A stretch of DNA of 64,000 nt, from assembly GCA_022316685.1 (NCBI GenBank), contig JAKJHU010000039.1:7931808-7995807 (forward strand), written 5' to 3'. Made by a program: the position numbers and the translations under genes. The notes beneath the pieces were generated by a model. The model was not told the origin of the DNA. It saw only the letters and a list, made by a program, of their open reading frames with translations, and made no database searches. Shown here piece by piece: positions 10,059 to 23,325 of this stretch (positions within the stretch are counted from its first letter, which is position 1; the number at the start of each line of letters is the position of its first letter). The stretch comes from Progne subis subis. Taxonomy: Eukaryota > Chordata > Aves > Passeriformes > Hirundinidae.

Positions 10059-11965
10059 TGGGGTTTGCATGGCCAGGTTTTGGGGGCTGGGGGTTGGCTT
10101 CCGTGAGAAGCTGCCAGAAATTTCCCCACATTGGGCAGAGCCAATGCCAGTCATCTCCAGCATGGACCTGCTGCTGGCCAAAGCTGAGTCCATCAGCGAT
10201 GGCAGTAATCCCTCTGTGATAATATATTTAAGAAGAAAAAAAGTTGTTGTGCAGAGGTAACTCGTCTCTGTGTCCAGAGAAGAGCAGAGAAAATGGGAAA
10301 ATGTGGGAGGAGCAACTCTGCAGACACTGAGGCCAGTGGAGAAAGTGGGACAGGAGGTGCTCCAACTGCCAGAGCTGATATTCCCCTGTAGCCCATGGTG
10401 AAGGCTGTGGTCAGTCAGGCTGTGAAAAGTCCCGTGGGGGACCACAGGAATGCAGAGATCCTCCTGCAGCCTGTGGAGGAGACCCACACTGGAGCAGGTG
10501 GATGCCCAAGAGAACACTGTGAATCCCTCGGAAGCCCCCACTTCAGCAGGCTAGCAGGGACGTGCAGACCTGTGCAGGAAATGTTGACAATTTTAGGAGC
10601 TCTCCAAACACAGACACAGAGTATGGTTTAGAAAGGAGATATTGTTTATTCCGTGCAGGGTTCAAGTTAGAGATTTCCACAAATCAAGCATACCAACTAT
10701 CAAAACTTTTTACTATTTATATATTTTACCAAACAAAGGCATTAATGTTTATTGGCTATAAATTACATAGTTCCCTTGTTAATTAATATTCTATCTCCTA
10801 CTGGTTAATGATTCTCTTGCTTTTCATGCTAATTAGTCTGCACGCTTAGTCTTTCTCTTGAGTTAGTCAGTTTCCTGGGTTGGTGGTCTGGTGGCTCCAG
10901 ATTTCCCCCTGCGGAATTACCTTTTACTCAGTTGGAGCTGGTTCAGCACAGTTTCTGAGTTGCTTTTATTAGTTTCTTCCTTATCTTGGATGTTCTGCCA
11001 AATGTCTCATGGCCCATAAATTATGAATTCTTCTTCCAAAGTTTAGTTTAACCTCCCTTTAGGTCTGAGATCATTAGAGCATGTCATACCCTAAACCTTA
11101 AGGCCAGTTAGTAATTTGCCTTTCTAACACCTGGATGTCACTCAGAGCTTGCCTGTTGACTGCTGTCTGTTTCACAGATTAAATCTTGGTTGTTGATTAG
11201 GCTTGAAAGTGCATAAAGAACAAACATTAAAGAATATCCCTTCTCAAGAAAATTTTTACATATTCCACCTTCTGCAAGAGTAAGGCAGGACCCTGTTTCA
11301 TAACCTCTTCTCATTCCCTGTAACTCTCTGGGCAAATTGTTAACTTTTTTTGTGACTCTTGAGATGTCAGCATCAAGAGAAGCCCACACTGGAACAGGTT
11401 TTCTGTTAGGACTTGTGACCCTGTGGGGGATCCATGCTGGAGCAGGCTGTTCTTGGAGGACTGGACCCCATCGGAGGAACCCCATGCTGGAGCAGTTTGT
11501 GAAGAACTGTAGCCTGTGGGAAGGACTCACACTGGAGAAGATTGTGGAGAACTGTTTCCCGTAGGAGGAACCCCACACTGAAGCAGGGGAAGGACTCCTC
11601 TCCCTGAGCAGCAACAGGAACTGACCGAAACCCCTACTCCCTGTCTCCCTGGGCCATGGCAGGGAGTATGAGGGAGGGAGGAGATAGAACCCTGAGGAAG
11701 GAGGGAGGGCAGGGGGAATGTATTCTTTTAAGATTTGTTTTATTCTCATTATCCTTTCTGCTTCTGATTGGTAATAAATTCAGTTAATATCCCCAAGTCA
11801 AGTCTGTTTTGCCTGTGATGCTGTTTGGTGAGTGATTTTGCCCTATCCATATCTCAACTCATGAACCTTTTATTATAGTTTTTTTTTCCTCCTCTGTCCT
11901 GTTGCAAAGGGGAGTGAGAGAGCAGCTTTGGCGGGTACCTGGCATACAGCCAGGGATGATCCACA
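10059..11965 (+). mobile_element. ERVL-like solo LTR, interrupted by a second insertion
   Basis: The left half (10059-10581) starts TGGGGTTTGCATGGCCAGGT and the right half (11373-11965) ends GCATACAGCCAGGGATGATC plus CACA. Both match, from memory, a widespread avian ERVL-type LTR. A TATA-like ATATATTTAAG lies near 10222. The polyadenylation signal AATAAA is at 11773-11778, so the LTR reads on the plus strand. It contains degenerate repeats of a CCCACACTGGAGCAGG unit. I see no clear target-site duplication. No gag, pol or env remnant adjoins it, so it is a solo LTR. Open frames on both strands here (for example 10044-10541 and 11138-11749) are incidental. Confidence 0.8.
10582..11372 (-). mobile_element. 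Nested LTR-like insertion within the ERVL LTR
   Basis: About 0.79 kb of AT-rich sequence separates the two halves of the outer LTR. It begins TGTTGACA and ends TGTCAGCA, a near-perfect short inverted repeat with TG..CA termini. On the minus strand it carries a TATA box (TATAAATA, near 10714-10724) followed by AATAAA at 10650-10645 near the end, the layout of an LTR in reverse orientation. No target-site duplication was found. The exact ends, and whether some internal sequence is included at the right, are uncertain. Confidence 0.6.
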
Positions 11966-14900
11966 AGCAAAAAGCAGGAAGGTATCAGGGAGGTCACAAT
12001 ACCTACATTTTGTTGGCTGCAATTAGGAGTTGGGGGGGAAAAAGACCTATGCACTGCTCTTATGAAGTTCATGGATAGATGTAAGGAAAATACTAGATGA
12101 AGTAAAAACAGCCAAGGAAGCATCATTAACTGGTGACAAACGAGTCTCAGTCCTGATTTTTGTATTTGTTACCAATGATTTCTTTTGTATTTACAAAGAA
12201 AGGGAATTTGATCATAAACCTCTCTATTATTTCTTCTCAAGCGCTGAGATGAGGTTAAATTCTCAGCTCTGAAATGGCTAGACAACCTGAAATCTTGATG
12301 GTTTTAATGATGATGATATATTCTGCACCTGATTTAGGCTATGGTGCATTCTGTGTTTAGTTTACTATCCTCTATGAATTCTTCCTCTTGAGGAAGACCT
12401 GCTTTGGAGAATAGAAATAATTTAGCTTGAGATGTTGTCTCATATGCGCTATCTCATTAAAGATATTTAGAGCTGAAATTCACTTCTACAATCCAGACTT
12501 CTCACATTCTGCAAATTACCCAGGATCTGAAAATTGGCTAGACAAAAGATTAAAAATAGCAGGTGATTACTTAATTCCTGGAATACATTATTTTATTGAA
12601 TGACTATCAAGGGAAAACAGCCTTTATTCTTTATAAAAGTACAAATAGTTACAAATAAGGAATTTTATTATAAAATGGATAGTTTTTAAACTAGAGGCAT
12701 GGAAAATTATTCCTATTAAAAAGTCTGTTCAGACATTTTTCTTTTCTCTAAGGTATGATTGTAATAGGAGAAGGAAGTTCTAATATACAGCTATAAGATC
12801 ACAGTATTAGAACTGTGCACTGGGGATCATCTCTATGGTATAATTTAAAAGGGAAACAGAAAAGTGCCAGTACTGGTGTTTTTAATACACTAATTATGTT
12901 ACTTGCAACTCTGTTTGCTGCATCACTTACAATGAAAAATACAGTTACTGTATTTGTTTCAAGTACTGCATTTATTTTGTTGATCTACATCTTATTTATG
13001 AATACCAAAACATTAATCAGATGCTGTAGAGAATGTAATATATCCTAACTGTCAGATCTCTTACTAGGCTGCAATTAGCTAGATCTGAATTAGCAATTAT
13101 TAAGATCTGAAGTCACCCTGTATCTAAATTACTTGAAAATTTGAAAAGAACTTTTCCTCTAATTTTTTATTTTGGTAATCATATCTGAGAAATAATTATT
13201 CTGTGAAATTTCAGCACTTTTAAACTGACTAGCTATGGAGTCATTCTCAATTGTCTAGGGAATTATTTAAAGATGCTCAGTTCATCCATAGGTGCTGATA
13301 AGGACAGCATGTAGAATGCTTCTACCTGGAATGTCCTGGAAGCAGTGTACCAAACACTGAACATAACGGCTTGGGAAAACAAGTGTTAGTAGCTAAGAAT
13401 TTCTTCAATCCAGTGATTTTTCACTGGTACTCTTGTCAAAGAGAAGACAGGTTTGAGTGGGATGGGGTTTAGCTGTAGAAATTCTGTGAATCAACTGTGG
13501 TTGACTAAAAGGAGCAGAAGGGAAGTAAGTTTCTTTATTGACATGTACTGTTTATACTGCTTTTAGGAGAGCACTGTGTTTGCCAAGTTCACTTCCTCAA
13601 AATAATCTTTGGATAATTTCACCAGTGAACGCTTTCAACATTCAAATTTTAGCTCTGAAAGCCCATTTCACTATAGTGTTAACTCTTCGCTCTTTTGGCT
13701 GTGCAGGCTGTGACTGACAAGGTAGTGTTAATTAGCTCAAGCTAGAGTTGAACTCCAATCATCCTGCTTATGGAATGATGTTTATACCCATCAGTAGTTG
13801 ATATTTTCCCCATAGCTATGGACCAGCTCAAAAGTTATAGATAGCTTTCCAAATTATTAATTGGGAAGAGTGTTACGTATTTGACTTTACATAGACCAGA
13901 ACAGTGGCATTTCTGTTACCCTGTCGTGGAAACTCTGGAGATGAATACTGTGTTTCCTTTCTGAGGCCCACTACATTGCTTGAATTTTCAAATATTATTT
14001 TAAAAACAGGAATAAAAATTAACGTTTTTGATGTCCACATTCCCCCAAAGCCCCAAACTTCACAATATTAAAATCACTTTTTTTCTATTCTAATTCTTTA
14101 GATTCTGATCACTATGGACTTAATTTTTCTTTCAATGACCCTGAATAAACATGTGGCTTTCCACATATCAGACCTGTCTGGTAGACTTACATTTTAGTAG
14201 TTACATAAACAAGATTATCTAAAATCACTTCACCTGGGTTAAATACTTTTGAAAATTTTTTGAAAAATTGCAGTTTGAAAAATGTTTTTGAAAAATTGTG
14301 GTTATTGCCCTGGAGGTTTGACTTGTATGGTTTTGTTTGTTGTTTGTGGTTTTCTGGGGAGGTGTGTGTGTGTTAATTTTATGGAATAAGGTGGATCATC
14401 TGTGAGTTGCAGTGTAAATTTCTACATGTGATGCTGCCACTTTGATTAAATTGTACATTGTGGGGACTGAGTAAGCAGAATATGTTTTGAGGTCTGATTC
14501 TTTATATTGTCTCAGCAGCCTGCAAACATGGTTACTTGTAATGACTAAGGTGGTGGCTGCAGTGATATGCCTCCCTCCTATAAGTTATGAAAAGGAAAAA
14601 TACCATTTCATTTAATTTCATTTCATTCAGAGTACGAACCACCAGCAGTCTACCGGTAATCTGAGGCAAAGATATCCAAGGAGATAAACTGCCTCCATCA
14701 TCCTGGTTCTCTGAGGGACAACCTTGTGGCTGGGATGCTGAGGCTCTCGTCCATATTCTGCCACTGGCCAAAACTGTTTCATCTCCTTCCATCTCAGTTT
14801 CTTAAATTATAGTGTATGAAAAATGATGTGACTTTCTTTGCAGAATACTTTGAGCACTTTTCTTGCAAGAGATGTGGGCTGATTTTCTTGATTGTTGTTT

Positions 14901-16640
14901 TCTGTTGTTGTTTCTTGACTTGTAACAAATTAAAATGAAAGTATGGAATTGATTCTACTGAAGCAGTTGCAAGTGAAAAATTACAGAAAACTGCCACTAG
15001 ATGGAGTCAATGATTTTCTAAATTATTCTTCATAGCTCAGTATAATAGAGTTGCAAAATTATTATGATCACCGAGTTAAGTGGAATATGATAATTTAAGT
15101 AGCTCACCTGTATCCTGTTATAATTGCATTACCTGTTCTTTGAACTTTACAATTCTGTGATTTTTCACTTCATGTAAAAAGATTTTTTCAATTTGATGCT
15201 GAATAACAATATCTTAATAGAATTCTTTATCAGACTTCCAACATCCTACATCAATGCTCACTTTCCCTATTCATGTCTCTAAGTTGTTCTTATGATTCTT
15301 CTCAATCCTGTCATTTCACAGGGTAAGTTCAATTCTAGTGGTTTCATCCTTTTTATTAATTAGAAATTGATAAGTAGGGTGAATTGCCAGACAATTTTTA
15401 GTTCACATTTAACTAAAAAGACTGTTATGCATTGTTCTGAAAAGCAGCTTGGATGTCATAAACAATCATGAAATGCCAGTTGTTAAGATTAGCTGTGCTA
15501 GATTTACAAGCACAAAGATCATTCGGTTTGGACTAGCAAACTTCACCTTAGACCAGGATTACTGCAATCTTTTTTTCATGTTGCATTACTTAGTACAGTC
15601 TAGCTTCCTTATCTGAAGATAGCTAGCCAGTCAAAAAAGCCATTCACCTTTATTCTGTAAAATAAAACTTGTTTTCACTAAAGAGTTCTCAAGATGTTCC
15701 AGCTTTTTTCCAATGGGACATTACTAGTGTGTTATCTATGAAACTGAGCAGGATCCACAACCATTCTCAACATCGCTTTCTGATGATTTTATCTTGCAGT
15801 CAGACTCATTGCGGTTGTCTTTTGTACAAAATTAAAGATTTCCCTTCAATATTGGACCACTAGTAACAGGCAGATTTTTAGTAATTTTTTGAGGAAATAA
15901 TTTCTTGCAAAACAAATACATGACAGTACTTAATAGGAATTCTTTCACCTTTTAGTGAATATGATCACTAGTTCAGAACTCTTTTACCAGCACTGAATCT
16001 TATCTAATACACCTCTTGCTTTATTTTGTTTCTTCTGATAATAGCAAGGAAAAAAGTAATAAGAATAAAAATTTCACATTACAATTGTTTCTGCTACTAG
16101 GCAAATTAGTTAATGCCTTCAGTGTTTTAACCAGCTTCCAAGAATATTAATTTATAATTATAAAGGAAAAAATAATGATACTGAAAATAGAAGATAAAAA
16201 TTCTGGATATGTATAATATATAGCGAAAACCCCACACAAACAGAAAGGTATGTGTTACCTAAATACTATAGGAAAACCAATGAGAAAAGTATGATTTTAA
16301 AACCTATTGCTGGCTATAAAAAAAAATCAAAATTTTAAGTATTTTAAGAAAGCAGTTTACACATTTTTTTAAAAATTATCCTCATCATAAAGTGATACTG
16401 AAAAGAAATGAAGAGATTTATCTGAATCCCTTACTTGCTTGATTTTCAGCATCTTGAGTTTAGTGAAAAACAGAACTGATGAGGAAGAAAAGAAAAACAG
16501 CCTTTTTTGATTCCAAACCTGTACTTTTTTTATATTTCTAAAACCTGACAGTCATATTCAAACCTATCTATAGGTAGCTTTTTGTATTAATGTTGCTGAA
16601 AGCAGGACTGAGAATTTATTTAAATTCTGCTAATTATTTT
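11966..16640. other. Intergenic unique sequence
   Basis: This is AT-rich sequence with no recognised repeat. The frame at 12815-13048 is open and hydrophobic but has AT-driven codon use and no family resemblance. A CTCF-like motif lies at 14991-15010. Confidence 0.65.
14991..15010 (+). promoter_or_regulatory. CTCF-like motif
   Basis: CTGCCACTAGATGGAGTCAA fits the vertebrate CTCF core (CCACYAGRKGGCR) except for A in place of the C after GG. This is motif resemblance only. Confidence 0.3.
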
Positions 16641-17264
16641 TCATAGAATCATGGAATATCCCGAGTGGAAATGGACCTACAAGGATCATCAAGTCCAATT
16701 CCTGGCCCTTCACTGGACAGCCCCAAGACCATGTTCCTGAGAGCACTGTTCAAACTCTTCTTGAGCTATGTCAGGCTGGTGCTGTCACCACTTTCCTGGG
16801 GAGCCTCCTCCAGTGCCCAACCTCCTTCTGGGTGAAGAACCTTTTTCTAACATCCAACCTAAACCTCTGCTGAGACAGCTTCAGGCCATCCATTCCTTCA
16901 GGTCCTGTTACTGATCACCACAAAGAGATCAGTGCCTGCCCCTCCTCTTCCCCTTGCCTGGGAGCTGTAATTGCCTAGGAGCCTCCCCTCAGTCTCCTCC
17001 AGGCTGAACAGACCAAATGACCTCAACTTGCTCCTCCTAAGACTTCCCCTCCAGGCCCTTCACCATTTCTGTTTCCCTCCTTTGGACACTTTCTAACAGC
17101 TTTGCATCCTTCTTATTTTGCAGCACCCTAAACTATCCTCAGCACTCGAGGTGAGGCTGCTCAGCAGAGCAGGATAATCCCCTCCCTTGCCCGGCTGGTG
17201 AAGCTGTGCCTGATGCCCCCAGGACACACTTGGCCTTCTGGCTGCCAGGCAACTGCTGACTCAG
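16641..17264 (-). repeat. CR1 LINE 3' fragment
   Basis: It starts TCATAGAATCATGGAATATC and continues with CAAGGATCATCAAGTCCAAT, GGGTGAAGAACCTTTTTCTA, CAGTCTCCTCCAGGCTGAAC, TGCTCCTCCTAAGACTTCCC and CTTCTGGCTGCCAGGCAACT. It shares line-by-line similarity with the copy at 26688, so both are the same CR1 subfamily. The element is antisense to the plus strand. Confidence 0.92.
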
Positions 17265-20200
17265 ATTCATTTTTGGTTAAATGTTGTTGAAAACACAATT
17301 ATTTTGCAGACTTAATTCATGTTCTTTAATCAACTACTGCTGCAGGGCTATAGGCTGTATAAATTCAGAGTACAATTTCTTTCATACAATGTAGCAAAGA
17401 GTATAATAGTTTGTGGTATCTTTTCACACCTAAACGAGTAAACAGGTTTATAAAACTGTTGAATAAAGGTCACACACTAACAAATTAGATAGAACACACC
17501 ACATAAGCTTAATTTTGTGAAGTTTACAAAGATTATTTTTAAACCATATGTAGGCTCAGAGTTAGCTATGTTGTGCATCTGATGATATAGTCATCTCTTG
17601 GAAAAATCATTATCCAATCAATTATACTGTATGGATTTGACGTGTTTGTTTTACGCATTCAGAGCTGTTATCAAGAACTTTAATGGCTTACTAACCCCCA
17701 CTTCTGAATAAAGCTTTTTCTTTTGTAAAGCTGGAAGGATGTGGCAGAATAGAAGCAATAGGAGTTTTTACACCTCCTCTTGTCAGTCTCAATGATTCAC
17801 TAGTCATGGTAGGCTCTATGCTCTATATCAATACAATTAAATAATCAGTACCTGTAACTTAAATCACTTCTCACACCCACCTATATAAAAATATGACAAT
17901 AAAGCTATTCCCACTATAGTTTTTTCTCTTTTTATTGAAAGTACTTGCATATAGTTTAGAGACTAGTGCTACAAGACATAAAAGGATACCTAAAACTTCT
18001 TCTCTATAGGTAATAAACTAAACAGAAGAAAAGATACATTTCTTTGGAAGTGCAGTATGTAATTTTTACAGGGAAATGACACTGAGAGATGGTAAAGTAT
18101 CTTTTGTTTATTTAATTGTAGGCCCTGTAAATGTCATTAGGATTCTAGACAAGTGGTATTTTGGACTTGAGAATCAACTGTGTGATGCAGTAGTTATAAA
18201 ATGAATAGATAAAACATTTTTTTAAAAAGTGAAATACTGGTTTAAAACCTAAACTCATTCAGTAGGAAGAAGGTGCTTATTTTTTCTAGGAGTTGTCTGG
18301 CTAAATCTTCTAACAGCCTGGATTGAGTCTTGACAGCTCAAAAGCTCTGCTGAATCCATATAAAATCTGTAGTCCCTAGATTAGATTTCCTTAAGAAATA
18401 TAGGGAGTAGTGCAAGTTTTTTATCTAAAATGAAGTTGTTACCAATGTGGTTGCTATAAAGTAAAAAAATAACTATGATTAATAAGAGTTAGTGTCTCTG
18501 AACGTGTGGCTTTCTCAGTCTACTCTCATCTGTATTCGAATGCCATGAGAAGTCCAGTTCATTGTCTTTTTAATTTTAACAGTGCTTTAAAGAAATAGTG
18601 AGAAAATAATAAGGTTAATCTCTATGGTTTTATGTTCTAAAAAGATTCATGTTCTAGTGGTGGCTCTAGCTCTCCAACCTTGGGCTGTCTGCAGGTAAAA
18701 GATAAATCTTTTGCTGTGTTTGATTAATGTGTACCTAAATAATGTAGTTGAGTCCTTTTGGCACCATCAGCACTGGTTTATGAAATAAAGCATTTCAGGG
18801 AAATTTACATATGAAATTTAGATGTTCAATCTAGACAGACAGTGCAACTCAGCATGAGTATTTTGACACTCTATGTGGCATTCAACATACATGAAAGGTG
18901 ATTATATGTATTATACATTGCCCTTTGGTAACTTATAATGTCATTTTAATGGAAGGAGGATAGTGAAAACTTTGAAGGGATGCAACTGGCCATACATGAG
19001 CAAATGCTAGGAGAGGAAGAATTTCAAGATATCTTTTTCTAGTAACGTTTCATTTTGTCTTGTAAACTCTCATATATAACCCCATCACCCTGGAACTTTT
19101 TTAGTATGAGAAAATACTGAAAGTCTTTAGGGAAAATACTAATATTTTGGCTTTTCAGACATTCTGTCCCTTTGCCAGGTTTAGACTGAACATAAATGAA
19201 AATTAGTTTAGACTGGCTAATTAAAAGGCACATGAGTTTCTGTCTCATTTTGCAATTTCTCGAGCAGGGAAAGTATTATATGAGGAAGTTACAGAGCAGA
19301 GCAACAAATTTTGAGGAATACATCTTGACAGACTCATTTTGTTGGCTTGCAGTGAAATGGACTGCAGACTTCATGTACTGAAATCTGAAAATAAACATAA
19401 TTTGGCATTTATCCATGAGACTTAAGAAAGTTACCTTTGTTTTATAGTATAATGCAATGCCGTCTTAGAATGCAATATGTGTTCACTATGATAGAGTCTT
19501 AGGAAGAGGGATGGAAAAACTGGAGGTTTTTGGGACAGACACTGTTGTTAGTATTGATACATTATAGGATGTATTTGGTTGCAGGGAGCTTTTATTTTTG
19601 GATGGACATGTAGTACAAAAGGAGAATTTTGTGCTGATTTTAAAACTGGTACTTTTATTGCAGAGTTCCACAGCTAATCATAAGTGAATAGAACAGAGTT
19701 AACACATTTGATAGATTACTGGTGGAGGATGTCTGTAGCCAATTAGTGCAGCCTGGGTTACATCAAGACTGCAAAGAGCCCCTACTGCCTTGCTCCTTCA
19801 CATTTTCTGAAGCACAGTTCTGTTATTTGTCTTTTAGCAAAATACAGGAATCAACCAGCCTGCATCCATGATGCTTTCTGAGATTCTTCTAGGGATCAAG
19901 CCATTCACATGTATGCCGTAGATCTTCAACATTCCCTGAGTCCATCCTAAGCCCTTGAGGTCCTGTGAAATACCATGCAAATGCAGGTATGCTGAAGTGG
20001 CCTTTGTTCCTCTATAAATGGATTTAAGGCATTATGTTCTGTGGTAGAGTTCAGTGTAGCGATGGTAGAAAGGATCAGAGAAGAGGGGAATGCTAAGAAT
20101 ATTTGTTCATGTCTATCCAAAAATGGTGGTATTTCAGAAATGTCTCAGCTGAGTTTATCAGCTGTGCCTCCAGACTGGCTTGGATACTCACAGGTGCTTC

Positions 20201-20317
20201 ATGTAATCTGCTGTGACCAACCATACAAATTGGGATGAAAGGTCTTGTGGTAAGCAGATTGATGCCAAAGTGACGGATGGCCTGGGGTGTCACAGAGAAG
20301 GCTGATGTCTGACTGGG
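17265..20317. other. Intergenic unique sequence
   Basis: This is AT-rich sequence without recognised repeat or gene. Short frames (19039-19671) show no domain. Confidence 0.65.
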
Positions 20318-20433
<116 letters not shown>

Positions 20434-22928
20434 AGAAAAGTACTTTCCCCAAAATCAATACTGAGATTAGGCTACCCTTTGACAACCCCTGAGAGAAGTG
20501 AGGAAAAAGGAATCTGCCCAGTTCATCAGTTATTACCTTGCAAAATGGCCTAACAGATACAAATCATACTTGAAGTATGTCCAATTAACCATGACTAATA
20601 AAGTCTATGTGGTTGGGTCAGCTAGAGATATGAGAGTTTGTTAAAACAGGTTATTTGGAAATGCTGACAAAATGTGCTGCAGGAAGCTGGGGCAGGGAGC
20701 AGAGGCTGTGGCAGGTACGGTGGCAGCTATATTGCAAGCCATTCAGTGCATGCACAGACAAAGGGTGGCAGGGCTGCCTGCAGGCCTGAGCATACATTAT
20801 TCTTTGGTTTGTGACAATGCCGAGTTCCCCTCGGCAGGTATGTTACAGCACTGGTGGCACAGCTGGTTCAGAGCACCAGTCCTAAAAACATGGAAGGTAA
20901 TGGACTGTAATTGGTGAATTTTCTGAGTGCTGGGTAAATGGCAATGAGTATCTGTTTTCTTTACATAGGTAGATGTCTGTAATGTCCCATTTCCCAGAGA
21001 GGCTTGAATTGAATTTTGGTCTTGGGACAGTTTTTTTTTTTAACATTTGTCGTGATTTTTCCAGTATTAGCATAAACAGCATTTACATCACAATGTGACT
21101 CATATCAATGATTAGATCCTTACTCACACAGCTTAGTGAATACTCTGCTTATAATATTTAGGTCAATTATTTCCTTTCTGAGACAGAAAGAGTACTTTGG
21201 AGAGTTCTGCCATGTGAATTCTGATTTTGTTTTGTAGATATTTGAGACAATTTCTCCACTTTATTTATATATAATGTATTTTCCCCAATGATTGTCAAAC
21301 TGGAGGAATGTCCTTATATGTTTGAGACATATTTTGTACATATCTTTTTGTCTTTTTACTTAACTGAACTGTTTACTCAGCACTTAATATAAATAGAAAG
21401 ATACAAATGAAGTTTTAGCTGGAGTGCTGATTGATAAATTTTCCAAGAGGAAGACATCAGTGGCATTATATGTTTTTAAGATGCACAACACTGGTGATAT
21501 TTATGAACACATGGTAGGTGTGCATAAGTCAGTATGTTTGTGGCTTTTTATTGAAGAATCTGAGGTGTGTTGTCATGGTGATTAAAAGCTTCAAAATGCT
21601 ATTTATTGGTATTACTTTGCTGGGTATAAGGGCATATTCGTTCTGCTACTCTGAAACTTTCACTGGAGAAAGAGCTACCTGTATTGCCATTTCTACCTGT
21701 ACTGCAAGGGCTATTCTAGCAGGATAAGTAAACAGAAATCCAATGAACACATTAGATGTAAAAAAAAAAAAAAATACTGTTTTCTATTTTTGATCAACAT
21801 AACAGCTTTTGTTTTGAAGCCATTAAGAAAGTTGTCTTTCAACTGTTTAGTGTTTCAGGCTATTTATAAGCTAGCAGAAAATTGTCAACTTCTTCAAACC
21901 TCTCTACCCCCCATCAAGGAAAAAAAAAAAGTTCTGGTAAATGAATGTATTTTCTTCAGATGGAAATGTTATAGAAATTAAAAGCACCAAATATGTTTTG
22001 CTGGTATTTGCCTTTACAATAGTATATACTCTATATTAAAAGCTAGATAATTTCCGGTACTTTTTCCTTAAGTAATTAGAAAAAAACATTTATAGACCAG
22101 TTAACCTTGTTAAAAGCAATGTTGTTTTCTACATGAGGTCATCGATGTGCTGCCATTAGTATGGCTGGTTTTTTAACAACTAAATCAATGAAAATGCTGC
22201 AACAAATGCTGCATAATACACAACATCATACACACTCCGAATGATTAATACAGTTTTCATAACAGACTTGAAGTGATGATTATTAACTGGAATTATATAT
22301 ATTTATATTTAAACTGACACTACAGAATTCTTTTGAGTCTTGACAGATCTGTGGAATACTTAAATGGAGTAATTGTAGTTACCAGCCCTCCTGGGATTAA
22401 CCTGCTGGAAAGAAAGTGACATTTTACAAAGAGAAAAGTGAATTTATAATGTGGAAAAAAATCTAAAAATGAGGTTATGGTGTGCCTGTTTATAACCATT
22501 CAGGAGGAAAATATGTTTATATGGAGTCACTAATACACTGTAGTGATATATTTCACTTAGACTTAATTACAGAGGGGCTTTGCATATATCTTATTGGGTT
22601 CTATGTTTCCTGAAATAGAATAAGCCATGCTGAAAGGAAACTTACCAGATTTTATTTTTATTTTTGGTGCATTTTCATGTTTAGGAGTTAATTCTCTGCT
22701 ATTTGTGTTTTTACCGTGAATAACTTTACTAAATTCAACATACTCTATGGTAATAAAGAAAAAAGCCATCCAAAAGTGAAAAAATACCAATCTCTCCCTC
22801 TGTGGCACAAACTACTTTGTATTAATCACACCCTTTCACTTATAACTGTCAGGCATACTCAGATTTTCAATTAGAGTTGTTTTTTCAGTGGTAAACACTG
22901 CCTGCTGAGCTTTCCTGAACTGAATAAA
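20434..22928. other. Intergenic unique sequence
   Basis: There is a slightly GC-richer stretch at 20670-20890 (GCAGGAAGCTGGGGCAGGGA onward), which may be an old repeat I cannot place. The remainder is AT-rich with a poly-A run near 21760. Confidence 0.6.
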
Positions 22929-23325
22929 ATCACAGAATCACCACATAATTTAGGTTGGAAGAAATTTTTTGAGGTCATCTGGCTGCACTCAAAGCAGGAT
23001 CAACTTAACTAGGTTACTCAGCACCTTGCCTGATTGAGTTTTGAGTGGTGGCAATGCCACATCTTCTCTGGGACACCCATTCCACTGGTTGACTATAATG
23101 AAAACATTTTTCCTATGATCTAGCTGAAATTTCCCATGCTGCAATTCATGCTACCAATGCAGTAATTGTGCCCCATAGAAGGAGTTTGGCTCTGTTCTTC
23201 CAGACCCTCCTAGTAAGCAGTTAAAGACAACAGGAACATCATTAAGATCTCCTCTTTGCTAATTCTTTGTAGGAGTGAACAAACCCACCTCTTTCAGCCC
23301 CTTCTTGTACACTCTGTGGCCTGGT
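22929..23325 (-). repeat. Old, diverged CR1 fragment
   Basis: AATCACAGAATCACCACATA, TTTAGGTTGGAAGAAATTTT, GGGACACCCATTCCACTGG and GAACAAACCCACCTCTTTCA keep the CR1 order but with many substitutions and short deletions. It looks older than the neighbouring copies. The right end is uncertain by several tens of bases. Confidence 0.75.

Noticed and set aside
10044..11749. 165- and 203-codon minus-strand frames
   Set aside because: They run antisense through LTR sequence that is non-coding in this family. The part at about 11138-11370 reads protein-like, but I could not tie it to a retroviral gene.
12815..13048. 77-codon hydrophobic frame (possible small membrane protein)
   Set aside because: Hydrophobicity follows from T-rich codons, and there is no supporting promoter, splice or family evidence.
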